From Glebionis coronaria (taxonomy: Eukaryota > Streptophyta > Magnoliopsida > Asterales > Asteraceae), in contig JANFOE010002210.1 of the NCBI GenBank assembly GCA_025667525.1, positions 94,228 to 158,227 on the forward strand: 64,000 nt of DNA, in the 5' to 3' direction. The position numbers were made by a program, and so were the translations under genes. Of the stretch, positions 50,366-61,589 are shown piece by piece (position 1 is the stretch's first letter; each line of letters opens with the position of its first letter). Below the pieces are notes generated by a model. The model did not search any database and was not told the origin of the DNA. It saw only the letters and a list, made by a program, of their open reading frames with translations.

Positions 50366-51100
50366 TACTACACAAAAAAACCGTTGCAAATTCATTGCAA
50401 AAATTAAAGTAATTTCTTTTATATTTATTGTAAAATTTTCAGTTAGAAATCTGTTAAACTTATTGGAAATTTATAATGGATTTGCAAATGAGTATTGAAA
50501 AAAATAATATCATTAGCTTCTATTGCAACTCAGTTGCAAATTTTTAATAAATGTTATGAATTTACAACGGAATAATTGTAATAATTTAATTTCAATTTTT
50601 TTAGAACGACAAATGTTAGTGGTTAGTGGGTCGAATCGTGCAACGACATTCAAGCGGCAGAATGCCTTCTTCGAACCCTCGCCTAGTTATGTTAAACTCC
50701 TTATCCGCTTCGAGTGAGAGGCCCTTGCCAGGTCTTGAACCCAAGACCTCCAGGAACCTCCTCTAAGGAAATCACTTAGTGGAACCTTGGTGACCAACTG
50801 AGCTAAACCAATTGGTTTTAATTTATTTTTAATTGTTCGTTGCAAATCTATTGCAAAATCATTAATAGATTTGACTATAATAATTGTATTTCAGTTTATT
50901 TTTAGTTGTTCGTTGTAAATCAATCACAAAATCATTAATAAATTTGAAACAAAAAATTAAAATAAATATAAAACATAGATTTTGCAACGAAATACGATCG
51001 TGAATCAAATTTTTTTATTCTCAATATTTTATTTCAATCCTTTTTATGAACTAAAAATAATTTCTACGGATTTGCAACGGTAACCAATAATTTATTTTTT
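50366..51100. mobile_element. CACTA-like transposon end/remnant
   Basis: CACTACTACACAAAAAAA at 50366 resembles an En/Spm (CACTA) terminal repeat, followed by many subterminal copies of TTGCAA(A/C)...TTGCAAAA in both orientations up to about 51080. No opposite terminus, 3-bp duplication or transposase was found, so it may be one arm or a non-autonomous copy. Confidence 0.55.
50600..50817 (-). mobile_element. tRNA-derived SINE inside the CACTA-like repeat
   Basis: Minus strand reads ACCAATTGGTTTAGCTCAGT, with an RNA polymerase III A box TAGCTCAGTTGG (complement of 50794-50805) and a B box GGGTTCAAGACC (complement of 50731-50742), then a non-tRNA body of about 130 bp and a possible A-rich 3' end (plus-strand TTTTTTT at 50595-50602). 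It does not fold as a tRNA. TAATTT-rich sequence flanks both sides, but a clean target duplication is not visible. Confidence 0.65.
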
Positions 51101-51614
51101 ATTTGTTTTCTATATCTAACTCCACTTGAAATTTATAAATACTTTGCTATAGATTTTATACGGATTTCATATGTTTAATCATTACTAAATTCTAACTATT
51201 TGATGTAGAGCTGTATATTATATTAAAATGTTGCAATGCGTTATACTGGTTTTCTATGTGTTGCAGAAAGGAGTCCTTAGAAACCACTAGACGACAAAAA
51301 ACTCAGTTTTTGGATCCATCTTTGACAAAAAACCTCACACACTTATATTACATTCCAAATCGATACACCTTTTAGCCGAACGACGCCATAATCGGTACAC
51401 GGTAGAAATAAATGAGATACGACCCATTCATCGTGATTAGCTAATATTCATCGCGATATCATAATGCAATGAGTGCATACACATTCGTTTAGCATCTTAT
51501 ATATAAATTTATCATTCTACACATCCGATTTTAATGTATCATATATATCAATATCACCTCTATGTATAATGATATCATTCAACACATCTTATTAATGTAT
51601 CACGTTTAACGACT

Positions 51615-51790
51615 ACTATTAGTTAACATTCATCAGGATGAGTTAACATTCATCACGATTAGTTAATATTCATCACGATGAGTTAACATTCATCACGATT
51701 AGTTAACATTCATCATGATAAGTTAGCATTCATCAGATTAGTTAACATTCATCACGATTAGTTAACATTCATCATGATATCATAATAATA
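51615..51790. repeat. About 21-bp minisatellite
   Basis: About eight copies of AGTTAACATTCATCACGATT, alternating CACGATG and CACGATT endings. A stray related unit lies near 51440. Confidence 0.9.
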
Positions 51791-53611
51791 CCATTGCATA
51801 ATAAAGCATCCCGCTTAACATCTTATGTATAACGATATCACCTCGACTCACATGTTTAAATAAAAAAAAATGCTAACAACGTTTTATCAAATTGTTCGAA
51901 CAACCGAATAGTAAGATCGATATGAAAAGCGCTAACAACATCCTTTTTATGAACGTTTTTATTGTTTGACATGGTTTGATTTATTTACCGATAAATTTAG
52001 TTATTAACATATAAAGCGTACAAATTACATTCTAATTCAATACAGTCCAATCCGAAAGACGCCTACGAGAATCAATATTTATGAGCCAACACTTCACGCA
52101 CTAGATGTTTTATAAGGTTTTTAGTTTTTCATATGCTTAGCATATATATTTTTACTTTTGTGTACTTAAACCATGAGTATTAACCGAATGAATTTAAGAA
52201 ACTAGATAACCCTACCAACTCGAGTCGATATTAACTGACCCGAATCAACTCAAACAAGATGACCATTTTAAGACCACATGAGTCTAGTTGGGTAAATAAC
52301 TATTAGAGGGTAAGTTTCGTTGAGCCTTTCTGAATTTTATAAACGATTCAAGTTTGTTATATGAAAATTACCCAACGAATCAAGCGAGTCAAAAGATGAA
52401 AAATATTTAGCTGATGATAGCTAGACTACTACATGTTAGTTTTATAGCTTAAAAATTAGAGTTTTGCTTAACTACTTACGTTTCCCTTATTAAAGGTTAT
52501 CTTGTGTGCAAAGGGAAAACATGGCAGCCAGGGAAAACCAGTTAGCAAGGGAAAACAGGGTAGCAAGGGTCAACGGGTCAACAGGGGCAAACGGATCAGC
52601 CGGGTCAAACAGGATAACTGGTTTAGATGTTGGGGTTGGTAAGTCGAATGAGGTAGGAAAATCAAGCGGCGATCTGGTTGTTGAGACGACATGGGTTAAT
52701 GACAAGTGCTTGATTATATGGTATGTATTCAAACCTCTTTACGTTTAGCCACACTCAGTAGTTAGTTATTAACATTTTAAAATAAATAAATGTTACTTTG
52801 AGATTGTTTTGTAGGAACAACATCAAGCTGTAGTAGTTCATTATTAAAGTTTTAATATAATTAAGCGTTATTCTGGGACTATCTTATGAAAAAGTATCAA
52901 GCTAGTGTACAGTAGTTCATTATGATGTATTGTTCGCTACTAATGTATGGTCTCACTCTTAGTATATGGATTAATACTAGTTGTATAAGTAGCATTTTCC
53001 TACTTTATTACTTAGTTTGCGACTCCTGATACAACTCCTATTGATGCAAAAAAATTTCCTATTGATATGATGAAACTTTTGCATAATTATATAACTTTTA
53101 ATAATTTTCAAAAGTAACTTATATATATTGAAGTTAGTATATAATGTATTGTTTTGTTTCTTTAATCATTTATATTAGGTATATATTCTTAATATGAGTT
53201 GTAACTTGTGTAAGCATGTTTTTTATTACGATGTAATAGAAAATCGATGAAGTACAAGTAAGCAAGAAAGAAATCTTTTTGAGAAATCTATAGGAAAAGA
53301 AAGAGGTTAGCGAAGAAAACTTGAGACATTTAAAGAAGAAATTATCAAAGATACACATGTGAAGCTCGGCGAGGTATTGACATAACTGAAGGATCAACAT
53401 CATACTCCCGGTTATGCACACACATTCGTTGCATAATTAGGTACACTTAGTGTTCTTTAAACATTATGTTTAGAAGTAGTACATTTTTGTTAGATTTGGC
53501 ACATGTCGGTGGATTAGGCACATTTTGTTCAATGGAGCATTTCGTTGAATACTGTTTAGGAGTGATACGTTTGGTAAAATTTTATACGATATGTAGTATG
53601 ATATTTGAATG
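51791..53611. other. Intergenic with one low-confidence short frame (52506-52748)
   Basis: Mostly AT-rich with no recognised gene. At 52506-52748 (+) an 80-aa frame sits over imperfect short repeats (GGGAAAAC, GGGTCAAC); the repeat probably explains the frame. 52200-52400 is a low-complexity stretch of ACTCGA/GACCC words, possibly decayed transposon. Confidence 0.35.
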
Positions 53612-53931
53612 TGTTAGAAATACGTTTTAACGTATATTAGAAGTATCGGTCACTCCATAATATTATTTATGTTGTAATAGCTCGTAGTTAGTGTTACTTA
53701 TTAAGTTAAGTAAGAAACCGACCCATGGGCTTGTCATGGGTCGGCCCAAGCCCAATATAGGCCTTGGATATAAATACCCCTTTCCACCATGGAAAGGGGT
53801 TGGTTGTTGATCATTCTACATTTTCATTTGAATAAAATACACATAGTTTCTCTCTCACTTTATCTCTCTAGTTTCTCTCTCTAGAAATCTTCAACCCACT
53901 TCATAGATTCATAGGTTATCAAGATTCTACA
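53612..53931 (+). mobile_element. 5' LTR and promoter of element B (family A, 320 bp)
   Basis: TGTTAGAAATACG...ATTCTACA, near-identical to 11255-11584. TATAAATA is at 53769-53776. Palindromes: CCGACCCATG/CATGGGTCGG (53718-53744) before the TATA box and CCCCTTTCC/GGAAAGGGG (53777-53799) directly after it. The flanking 5 bp (GAATG) has no match at the far end of the composite (CACTG at 60620). Confidence 0.92.
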
Positions 53932-53933
53932 TT

Positions 53934-53946
53934 TGGTATCAAGAGC
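53934..53946 (+). promoter_or_regulatory. Primer binding site of element B
   Basis: TGGTATCAAGAGC, the initiator-Met-tRNA type with one extra A, two bases after the LTR. Confidence 0.85.
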
Positions 53947-54194
53947 TATGGGGTGATTTAAGGTAATGATTTGTGTTGTTTTTTAGTTTTTGATTGTATT
54001 AGTGTTCTTTAAGAAGATCCATCTTGATTCTTGGAGTTTTTGGTGTTTTTGTGATTGGGATTAGTAGATAAGTATTAGTTTTTACTTATTATTGTAGAAA
54101 TCATAAAACTTTTTGGGTTATTTGGTAAAAATCTGGGTTTATTTCATCATTTTTTGATCGACTGTTCCTACGAATCAAGTTTCTGTTTACCCAG

Positions 54195-54570
54195 TAAAGT
54201 TCCGAACCAAAAACATCCGGATCAAAAAGTTCCGGATCAACAAAAGTTCCGGTTCAAAAAGTTCCGAACCAAAAGTTCCGGATCAAGGAAAGTTCCGGAT
54301 CAAGGAAAGTTCCGGATCAGGACAAAGTTCCGAATCAAAAAGTTCCGAACCAAAAGTTCCGGATCAAGAAAAGTTCCGAATCAATACTTCCGAACCAAAA
54401 GTTCTGGATCAAGAAAAGTTCCGGATCAGTTCTTCCGAAGCAAAAGTTCCGGATCAAGGAAAGTTCCGGATCAAATCTTCCGAACCAAAAGTTCCGGATC
54501 AAGGAATTCCAAGCCAAAATCTTCCGAATCAACACTTCCGAATCAACAAAAGTTCCGGATCAAGGGATAT
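54195..54570 (+). repeat. TTCCG-core leader array of element B
   Basis: More than 20 copies of an approximately 17-20 bp unit AAAGTTCCGGATCAA or AAAGTTCCGAACCAA between primer site and gag start. Sense orientation is the same as in the other three arrays. Confidence 0.92.
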
Positions 54571-54702
54571 TTTACTTGTTTTTTCGACGATTTTTTAGAG
54601 GATTTAATCTTGGTTTCTTACAACAAAAACTCAACACAATTCACAAGCTTTACTTCACTGCTCGATCAACCGATAATCTTTGTCTCTTTGAAGTGTACAA
54701 AA

Positions 54703-55160
54703 TGAATCCGAATTCGTTAATGCCTCAGATGACATCACTTATGGACATTTCCGTCATTACGGGAACGGATAATCGCCCTCCAATACTCATCAAAGAAGTT
54801 TTTGAAGAATGGCAAGGCCGTATGATGTCATACCTTAAGGGAAAACCGATATATGGGAGGCTTATGGTTAAGTCAATTCTAAATGGTCCACTTAACTATG
54901 GTACCATCGTGGTTAACAATGTGACTCGACCAAGGGAGTTTGAAGAACTTACACCAGCTCAACAACTCGTTGCCGATGCAGACGAAAAGGCTCTTCAAAC
55001 CATTCTCCAAGCTCTTCCACATGACATCTATCGAATGGTAAGTCAGTATACGGTGGCAAAGGATTTATGGAAACGTCTAAAGGTGTTGCTACAAGGTACG
55101 TCTCTTACCAAATAGGAAAGGGAATGTCAGTTGTATGATCTGTTTGATAGATTCACGTAC
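54703..55160 (+). pseudogene. gag: Truncated gag N-terminus of element B
   Basis: Met at 54703 starts a frame with ITGTDNRPPILIKEVFEEW and LQALPHDIYRMVSQYTVAKD, aligned with residues 14-115 of the minus gag at 56007-59375. A nonsense codon at 55113-55115 (where the other copy has Gln) stops it. Homology goes on in the same frame through ERECQLYD to about 55165, where the sequence switches to 3' non-coding DNA (TTTTGATTTCAATATCACAA) with a short shared AAACT at the join. All remaining gag and pol are deleted. Confidence 0.9.
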
Positions 55161-55164
55161 AGCC

Positions 55165-56020
55165 CAGGGAAACTTTTGATTTCAATATCACAAGTACCTT
55201 AAGTGATTTTCAAGGATTTTTCATGGTGGCTATACTTTCCCAAAACACGCTTAATTCACGACGAATGTGGTGACAAAAGAGTGGTAGGAATAGGTTTAGT
55301 CCAATGATTCATCAGAGCCGATGGAATCTTCCCAAGGACAATTCCCTAGATAGAATTAGAAGTCCTAGGAAAGTTGGAGAAAGATTGTGAACGTAGCTGA
55401 ATGCCGACCAAGTACTTAAGCTAGCACTGGAACAATCACAACAAGGTGCTAGTTATGACGTATTGGTAAGCATTGAAGGGGTTGAAGAATGAAAAATAAA
55501 TGTAAAGATAAAGGGTGTAAAGAAAGAAGCCCTCCTTACAACTTTAGGCAGAAACCGGGTCAATACATATGCTATTGAGATCATTTTTGTTAATGATTCT
55601 CGATATTGAAGAAAGACATCATGGACCCAGTGATGTAATGCACAACCCTTCCCAGCTAACTCAAATATCTCTCAAAAGGTATTTGTTTAATCACACAGAG
55701 ATAAACACGTTATCTATTGGTTTATTCACTCCGAATAGACTGATATTGAAAAGGTGGCACTCCTCTCCAGCCATCGCTCACTAAATCAAAACGCACTATC
55801 GAGTCTAGAGCCACGAGATCATCAAAAGTCTCATTAGGACACTTTCCATTTATTCCTTGCTTTCTCACACACTGTGAAAAGTAAGAGATTTTCATGAGTC
55901 CTACGCAGTATTCCTGTAATATTGCCAGAACATCCGAGTAATACGCAAGTATTACAATGAAGATGGAAATCCTGCTTGAGCCAACATCAAACAAGCTCAT
56001 GGTAGGTTACACGTGCGGTT
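55165..56020 (+). other. 3' non-coding fragment of element B
   Basis: Collinear with and very similar to 9432-10293 of element 1, including the TTGCCAGAACA unit and the GTAATAC/GTATTAC hairpin. It stops at ACGTGCGGTT, exactly where the minus-strand gag of element C begins. Short frames here are non-coding. Confidence 0.85.
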
Positions 56021-59000
56021 GTTTTAAGTTATCAACTTTGGACAAAATCTTGGAAACTCGATTATCTATATCCATTTTAAAATTCTCAGCGGCCTCAAGT
56101 ACGTTCACACAGTTAAGCTCCTTAGATTTCTCTATTTCTATCGGCAAAGATGTAGCAACTTTGTCACTTGGCCGACGCTGTTTTGATTGTAAATTTAATT
56201 GAAAATTCTTTTCAAAGTTTGCATCATCAATATTAACACCTTCGAATGACGTTTCAAAGATTTCTTGAATAAATTGTTGCTTGCATTCAAGCGAAATACA
56301 ATGTGTTTGAATCTCATCAAAACGTTTTGAAAGCGAAGAATATGAATCTTGAAGCTTTAAAAATTCAGCGTCAGATTCGTGACAAGTACTATCTACCACA
56401 TTATCCACAGATTCAACATTATGCACAATAGAATCATTATCAACACTTGTATTCACACAGACAGAAACTATATCATGAGACATCACTTGCTTCAGAAGCA
56501 GATCATTTTGGCGTGAAACCCGTTCTATTTCAATTAAACTGTTTTCATAAGCATCTTCCATTTCATTGAAAACATGTCTAACTTCTTCTATTTCCAAAAG
56601 CAAATCTTGATCAAGATTACTAAGACAAGCTTTCACATTGTCTACAAACGGAACAATTTCATTTCGGAACGCAGCTCTAGTGTGCTCAAAGTTCCATTCA
56701 CCTTCCGTTATGGCCGAAGCCGTCGTACGTTCCAAAATGACCTTGTCAAAATCGGCTAAGTGTTGGTGAACCGCATTTAAGTTAACGGACGCCTTACTTA
56801 CCGGTGGGATTAACTTCGTTAAATCCTTTTTGACAAGTGTAGGAGACGTACTAGGAAGGTTTTCATTTGACAAACTTTGGGGCACAAGAACTGTTAATTC
56901 TGCTAATTCCTTTTGTAAGCGAATGCGTGTCTTTTTCGAAAATTGATCTTTGTTGTGTTGATCATAATCAATTGTATGGAATTTTGAAAGCATTTTAGAA
57001 TGAGTTTCATCCGCAAGTGATTGTGTCTTCTCAGTACTACGAACATAAGGTGCTTCTTTCGATTTGCCAATTATGGTCATATCATAAAGACCGGGAATAT
57101 ATTCCTGAGCTTGTTTTGCATAACCGGGATTAGGTGGTAAATCTTGAAGACGCTTAAGTTCAAGTTCTCTAAATGATTTAGTTAAAAGATGAACCTTTTC
57201 TGTGGAAGCGTATTGTTTTAAAAGCTGTTGTTCTTTGAATTTAAGAAGTTTGGTAGCATTAATTTCCGATTCAAACTTTTTAGACTCGAGAGTTTCGAAA
57301 TCCATTTTAAGTTTCTTAAAATCATTGACAACCGACTCTTTTGCTTTTAATTCATTGGAAAGATTAGCTTTTAATGATTCTATTTCTTTCAAGTGTTCAA
57401 TCTTTTCAAAACGAAATTGGTCAAATTCAGAACATGTTATTTTCTCTGTTTGAGGAACCATTTCAAAAGTTTTGACCTTTTCTTTATGGAACGCAAGCTC
57501 AGCAGTTAGGGTGGAATTCGTATCTACGGATTGTTTGAGGGCCATGTGCATTTGATCAATAATATGTTTAGGTACCATGACCAAATCATGTTGAGCATAA
57601 GATTCCATACCCGTCGTAGCATTTGGTTGAGGTTCACTCAAATGTGTAGGATTGGATACCACATCATTTAAGTTACTATTTCCCGAATGCTGTTCGAGGT
57701 TGTCATTTTCATGCCCAACTTGATGTTGGTTATCATCAATATTATTAGATGTGGTTGGTACCTCACTGAAGACATCAGAACCGTAGTGAGAGAGATTAGC
57801 AACGAGAGCAGCTTGGGCAGAGTGAATGTCATCACAATCCGAATCATATGCGTCAAGATCATCTGCTTGATAAGATGCATTAGAAGTAGAAACGACTGCA
57901 ATGCCTTCAGTATCTGCTGCCCCTGGGTCTGCAAGAAATGCTAACTCCTCTGAATCCAAAATCTTCCCCTTAGACTGAGCATCAACCAAATACATCTTCT
58001 CACGAAACCATGCATCATCCCTCCTCCTTTTTGGCTGAGTGCATTCCCTAGCCATATGACCTTGTCCTCGGCAATTGTAGCAAGTCACAACCTTCTTAGG
58101 ACCAATAGGACTCCCATTTCCACTAGCTTGAGAATTCACAGCTTGATTGTTCCCAGTCCTTGTATGAGGTCCATATGAATTTTGCCTTCCCTGAATAGGT
58201 TGCACCGTCACTTGACCATCTTGAGCAGTGGCTTGTTGTCGAGGATTTGATGAGGTGCGGAGCTGATTGTTTGTTGGTGGAAATCCTCTAGTTGCAACAA
58301 GTTTTGACAGATAGGCTGTGAGATGGTTTAGAACATCAGCTGGCGTATCATTTGGAGTAAAGACCGGTGCTTGGATTGGTGGAAGTTCATTAGAGTAGAA
58401 AGCTTGTGCTGGTTGTGCTTCTATTGGAAAATATCCTTGCTGAGGAGTATAGCCCAATGGAGAAGTGTTGGCTTGTGATGGTGATGTCTGATATGGTGGT
58501 TGCTGCGGAAAAGATTGTTGATGAACACCTTGTTGAAATGCTTGCTGTGGCATCATTGGTGGTTGATAAGATGGTTGCTGTGGTTGCTGATAGGTGTGTG
58601 GTGGTGGCTGCTGTAAGTATGATGGTTTTTGATAAGTATAAGCCATGTTCTGTTGAGAAGCATACATTGCAAGTGGATCATGAACTTGAGGTGTAGACAA
58701 CCGAGCCTCGATCACATGGCATTCGTGTTGTTGAAGAAAAGCTTGAAGTTGATCCACATTGGTGTTATGCAAGTCCTTAGCCAATTTAACATCCGTTACG
58801 TATTTTTTCCATTCTGAAGGAAGAGTGTTCAAATACTTGGTGTTCAATTGAAAGGTAGGAATTGTCATGCCATAGATATTGAGCTCATTCAACAATAGGG
58901 TAAATCTCAGATAGTAGTCATTGAGAGTCTCCCCTGGTACATAGGCAAACTTATCAAAAGTATCATAAAGCTTACACTCTCGTTCTTGTTTAGTTAACGA

Positions 59001-59375
59001 GGTGCCTTGCATGAGAACACGAATTCTATCCCATAACTCTTTGGCAACTTTATGTTTGCTGACGAGTTTGTAGACATCTGGAGGAAGGGCTTGGAGAATG
59101 ATGTTTGTAGCATACTTATCACATTTTTCTTGAATCTTCATATCTCCAGTCAATTCACCCGTTGTGCGAGGACGAGTAGTTGTACCTTCCGTCACTGTAC
59201 CATAATCTAATGGTCCATTGAGCACCGATGCCCAAATGAGATGTCCATTCTCCTTGTTCAACATATAAAGTTCCATTCGGGAAGCCCATTCCTCATACAT
59301 AGTCTTCACCAACATTGGTGGACGATTATCCGTACCCGAGAGGATGGACTTATCCGTAAGAGATGTGTACTCCAT
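56007..59375 (-). CDS. gag: Ty1/copia (Sirevirus-type) gag of element C, 1122 aa, 3'-truncated
   Basis: Capsid/nucleocapsid polyprotein, no internal stop. Start at 59375 (MEYTSLTDKSILSGTDNRPP) after the leader array. Order: helical capsid domain at about 20-225 (LQALPPDVYKLV, GTSLTKQERECKLYDTFDKF, ETLNDYYLRF); Pro/Gln-rich stretch at about 240-330; zinc knuckle CYNCRGQGHMAREC at 432-445; basic PKRRR; acidic DLDAYDSDCDD; long coiled coil from about 640. It is homologous to the gag at the window start. The last few codons and stop come from foreign DNA of element B at the inverted junction near 56021, so the natural C-terminus and pol are missing. Gag-only expression is conceivable because LTR, primer site and leader are intact. 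Confidence 0.92.
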   Translation of the reverse strand: MEYTSLTDKSILSGTDNRPPMLVKTMYEEWASRMELYMLNKENGHLIWASVLNGPLDYGTVTEGTTTRPRTTGELTGDMKIQEKCDKYATNIILQALPPDVYKLVSKHKVAKELWDRIRVLMQGTSLTKQERECKLYDTFDKFAYVPGETLNDYYLRFTLLLNELNIYGMTIPTFQLNTKYLNTLPSEWKKYVTDVKLAKDLHNTNVDQLQAFLQQHECHVIEARLSTPQVHDPLAMYASQQNMAYTYQKPSYLQQPPPHTYQQPQQPSYQPPMMPQQAFQQGVHQQSFPQQPPYQTSPSQANTSPLGYTPQQGYFPIEAQPAQAFYSNELPPIQAPVFTPNDTPADVLNHLTAYLSKLVATRGFPPTNNQLRTSSNPRQQATAQDGQVTVQPIQGRQNSYGPHTRTGNNQAVNSQASGNGSPIGPKKVVTCYNCRGQGHMARECTQPKRRRDDAWFREKMYLVDAQSKGKILDSEELAFLADPGAADTEGIAVVSTSNASYQADDLDAYDSDCDDIHSAQAALVANLSHYGSDVFSEVPTTSNNIDDNQHQVGHENDNLEQHSGNSNLNDVVSNPTHLSEPQPNATTGMESYAQHDLVMVPKHIIDQMHMALKQSVDTNSTLTAELAFHKEKVKTFEMVPQTEKITCSEFDQFRFEKIEHLKEIESLKANLSNELKAKESVVNDFKKLKMDFETLESKKFESEINATKLLKFKEQQLLKQYASTEKVHLLTKSFRELELKRLQDLPPNPGYAKQAQEYIPGLYDMTIIGKSKEAPYVRSTEKTQSLADETHSKMLSKFHTIDYDQHNKDQFSKKTRIRLQKELAELTVLVPQSLSNENLPSTSPTLVKKDLTKLIPPVSKASVNLNAVHQHLADFDKVILERTTASAITEGEWNFEHTRAAFRNEIVPFVDNVKACLSNLDQDLLLEIEEVRHVFNEMEDAYENSLIEIERVSRQNDLLLKQVMSHDIVSVCVNTSVDNDSIVHNVESVDNVVDSTCHESDAEFLKLQDSYSSLSKRFDEIQTHCISLECKQQFIQEIFETSFEGVNIDDANFEKNFQLNLQSKQRRPSDKVATSLPIEIEKSKELNCVNVLEAAENFKMDIDNRVSKILSKVDNLKQPHV

Positions 59376-59559
59376 TTCAATAAGTTAAGATTTACAACGT
59401 TGATCGAACCATGAAATAAGGTTAAGTAATTTTGTGTTGTTGTGAGTTAAAATCAAGAAACAATGTTAAAATCCCCTAAAATATGTTCTCGATAAACCAA
59501 AAATTCCAAGTCAAAATTACACACGTTCGAAATTTTTTAAGGAATAATTTTTGGATTGT

Positions 59560-59955
59560 CGGAATGTCAGATCGGAATGTCAGAATGGAATGTCAGATCA
59601 GAATGTCACTATCGGAAAGTCCAGATCGGAATGTCACACAATCTTAATGTCCAGATCGGAATGTCTCTATCGGAATGTCACTATCGGAATGTCACTATCG
59701 GAATGTCACTATCGGAATGTCACTATCGGAATGTCCAGATCGGAATGTCACACTATCTTAATGTCCAGATCGGAATGTCATACTATCTTAATGTCCAGAT
59801 CGGAATGACCAGATCGGAATATCCAGATCGGAATATCCAGATCAGAATGTCCAGATCGGAATGTTGCTAAAATAAAATGGACAGAGTGACGTCACAAGAA
59901 TCCTTAAAGCCGTCAGAATCCCAGATCGTAATGTCAGATCGGAATGTCACGTCGG
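59560..59955 (-). repeat. TTCCG-core leader array of element C
   Basis: About 25 copies of a 13-20 bp unit with plus-strand forms AGATCGGAATGTCC and CTATCGGAATGTCA; in the element's sense direction the word is ACATTCCGATC. Frames across it are repeat artefacts. Confidence 0.9.
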
Positions 59956-60284
59956 AATAAGGTGTTTAACTCCAATGATCGCAAAGTGGAACCAATAGGT
60001 TATTGCGATCAGACCACCTCACGTTGTACTTTCCGATGGAAACCTTGCAAGAATTTCGGAATGATGAGAAACAAGAAATTTTGCAACTTTCGATCCAAAA
60101 AACTTGAGTTTTAGCCAAAAAACCAAGATACCCAAGATACTACGACACGATTAAGGACTGTATTCGACTTTAGAACACCAACAAACACGAAAAATTTTGA
60201 TGATTCGGCAAAGAAAACTCAAAATCCTACGATATGCTTAAGAAAGCATACACAACACGAAAACCAACCTATATTTCACCCCAA

Positions 60285-60298
60285 GCTCTGATACCATT
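60285..60298 (-). promoter_or_regulatory. Primer binding site of element C
   Basis: Complement reads AAATGGTATCAGAGC, an exact initiator-Met-tRNA match beside the LTR. Confidence 0.9.
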
Positions 60299-60619
60299 TG
60301 TAGAAATGTAAATCTATGCTTATGTTTTAGAGAGAGAAAGAGATAGAGAGATGGTGGATTACACACACACTTAGAGAGTGAAAACCAATGTTTACTATGT
60401 GAAAAGTGAATAACCACACACCCTCTCCATCAAAGGAGAGGGTTTATATACCCAAGCCTTGTGATAGGCTTGGGCTTACAATGTTGGGCCGACCTACACA
60501 TGTTGTAGGCTTGGCTTGACTTTGTTTGTTTAATAAAGATATCTAGACTACGAGCTACTACTTAATATATTGTCGGAGTGACCGAATCTTCCTAAATACG
60601 TAAAAACGTATTTCCAACA
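60299..60619 (-). mobile_element. 5' LTR and promoter of element C (321 bp)
   Basis: On the minus strand it starts TGTTGGAAATACG at 60619 and ends ATTTCTACA at 60299, related to but clearly diverged from LTRs A and B. TATATAA is flanked by CCCAAGCCT/AGGCTTGGG before it (about 60452-60475) and CCCTCTCC/GGAGAGGG after it (60421-60442). Same architecture as A and B, with different stem sequences. Confidence 0.9.
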
Positions 60620-61589
60620 CACTGGTCATGCATGTATATGTCTTAGGCTCTTAAACTAACATAAGTAATCAAACATATAAAACAATACTGGGAAAACAGT
60701 TGGCTGCAAACGGGGATTCCTAATAAGGAAAGAATGTCCATACTGAAAAGACGGGAAATCCGTACCTTATGTCTAGTGAACGAAGAATACGAAAGAATGT
60801 AAGTCCTACTTCGATCTCACTAATGCTACATAAATAGGATACATGTATAAGTATTATGTTTACTGAGTACGTAATTGATTATATCATGTCTTAGCTTGTT
60901 TTATATGTTCTTGTCTTGTTTTACTGACTATAAGGTTATACTGTGTTTATCATGTACTCTATGTATTCTGTTTAAGTATTACTTGTATTCCTTGTATTAT
61001 TATACTTGTTGCGTGATAATAAGTAACTTTATAAAAATAGCAGGTTTCCTAAAATAGAAAGTTTTCAAAAATAGAAAGTTTCTAAAAATAGTAGTTTCTT
61101 GAATTAGAAAGTTTCCATATTTAGAATTAAGTTGAATTAATAAGCTAATAATATAAGCTTAAGTTTACTGGTTAATAACATAAGTCACGTGATTATTTGT
61201 ATAGTTTATTAATAATAACATGTTAATTAAATAAACTATAGGTTATATGATTTAATTAAATATAAGCATGATTGAATTAAATTAAGGTGTATAAAAATAC
61301 TTTGGTTAAAACATGTATTAATACTTTATTAATTATAACGTAAGTCATGTTTATTAATTAATTATATTTCATGTCTTAATAATTAATTAATACTATAGTA
61401 TAAATTAAATAAATAAATACTTAGGTTAAAACATGTATTATTTAATAAATAATAAATAACCTAAGTCCATGATTAATTAAATTAATTATAAGTCATGTTA
61501 ACTTAATTTAATTAACTTGTTCAATTTTAGTCATGAACCGGACCCGTGAACTTAATTTAGACATGTCGTGAACCGGAACGAATAAACCC
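60620..61589. other. AT-rich intergenic DNA, nothing recognised
   Basis: TTAATTAA-rich sequence, stops in all frames. 61055-61130 has three short AATAGAAAGTTTC words. Confidence 0.5.

Noticed and set aside
50731..50817. Functional tRNA gene
   Set aside because: A and B boxes are too far apart, and no acceptor stem or anticodon arm is visible; fits a SINE head.
51615..51790. CRISPR-like repeat array
   Set aside because: Direct head-to-tail minisatellite without unique spacers, in plant DNA.
59551..59870. Cys/Met-rich repeat proteins in two plus frames
   Set aside because: Leader tandem array of element C read antisense.
53612..60619. Composite B-C as a single element inserted as a unit
   Set aside because: Outer 5-bp flanks GAATG and CACTG do not match and both ends are 5' LTR starts, so unit insertion is not supported.
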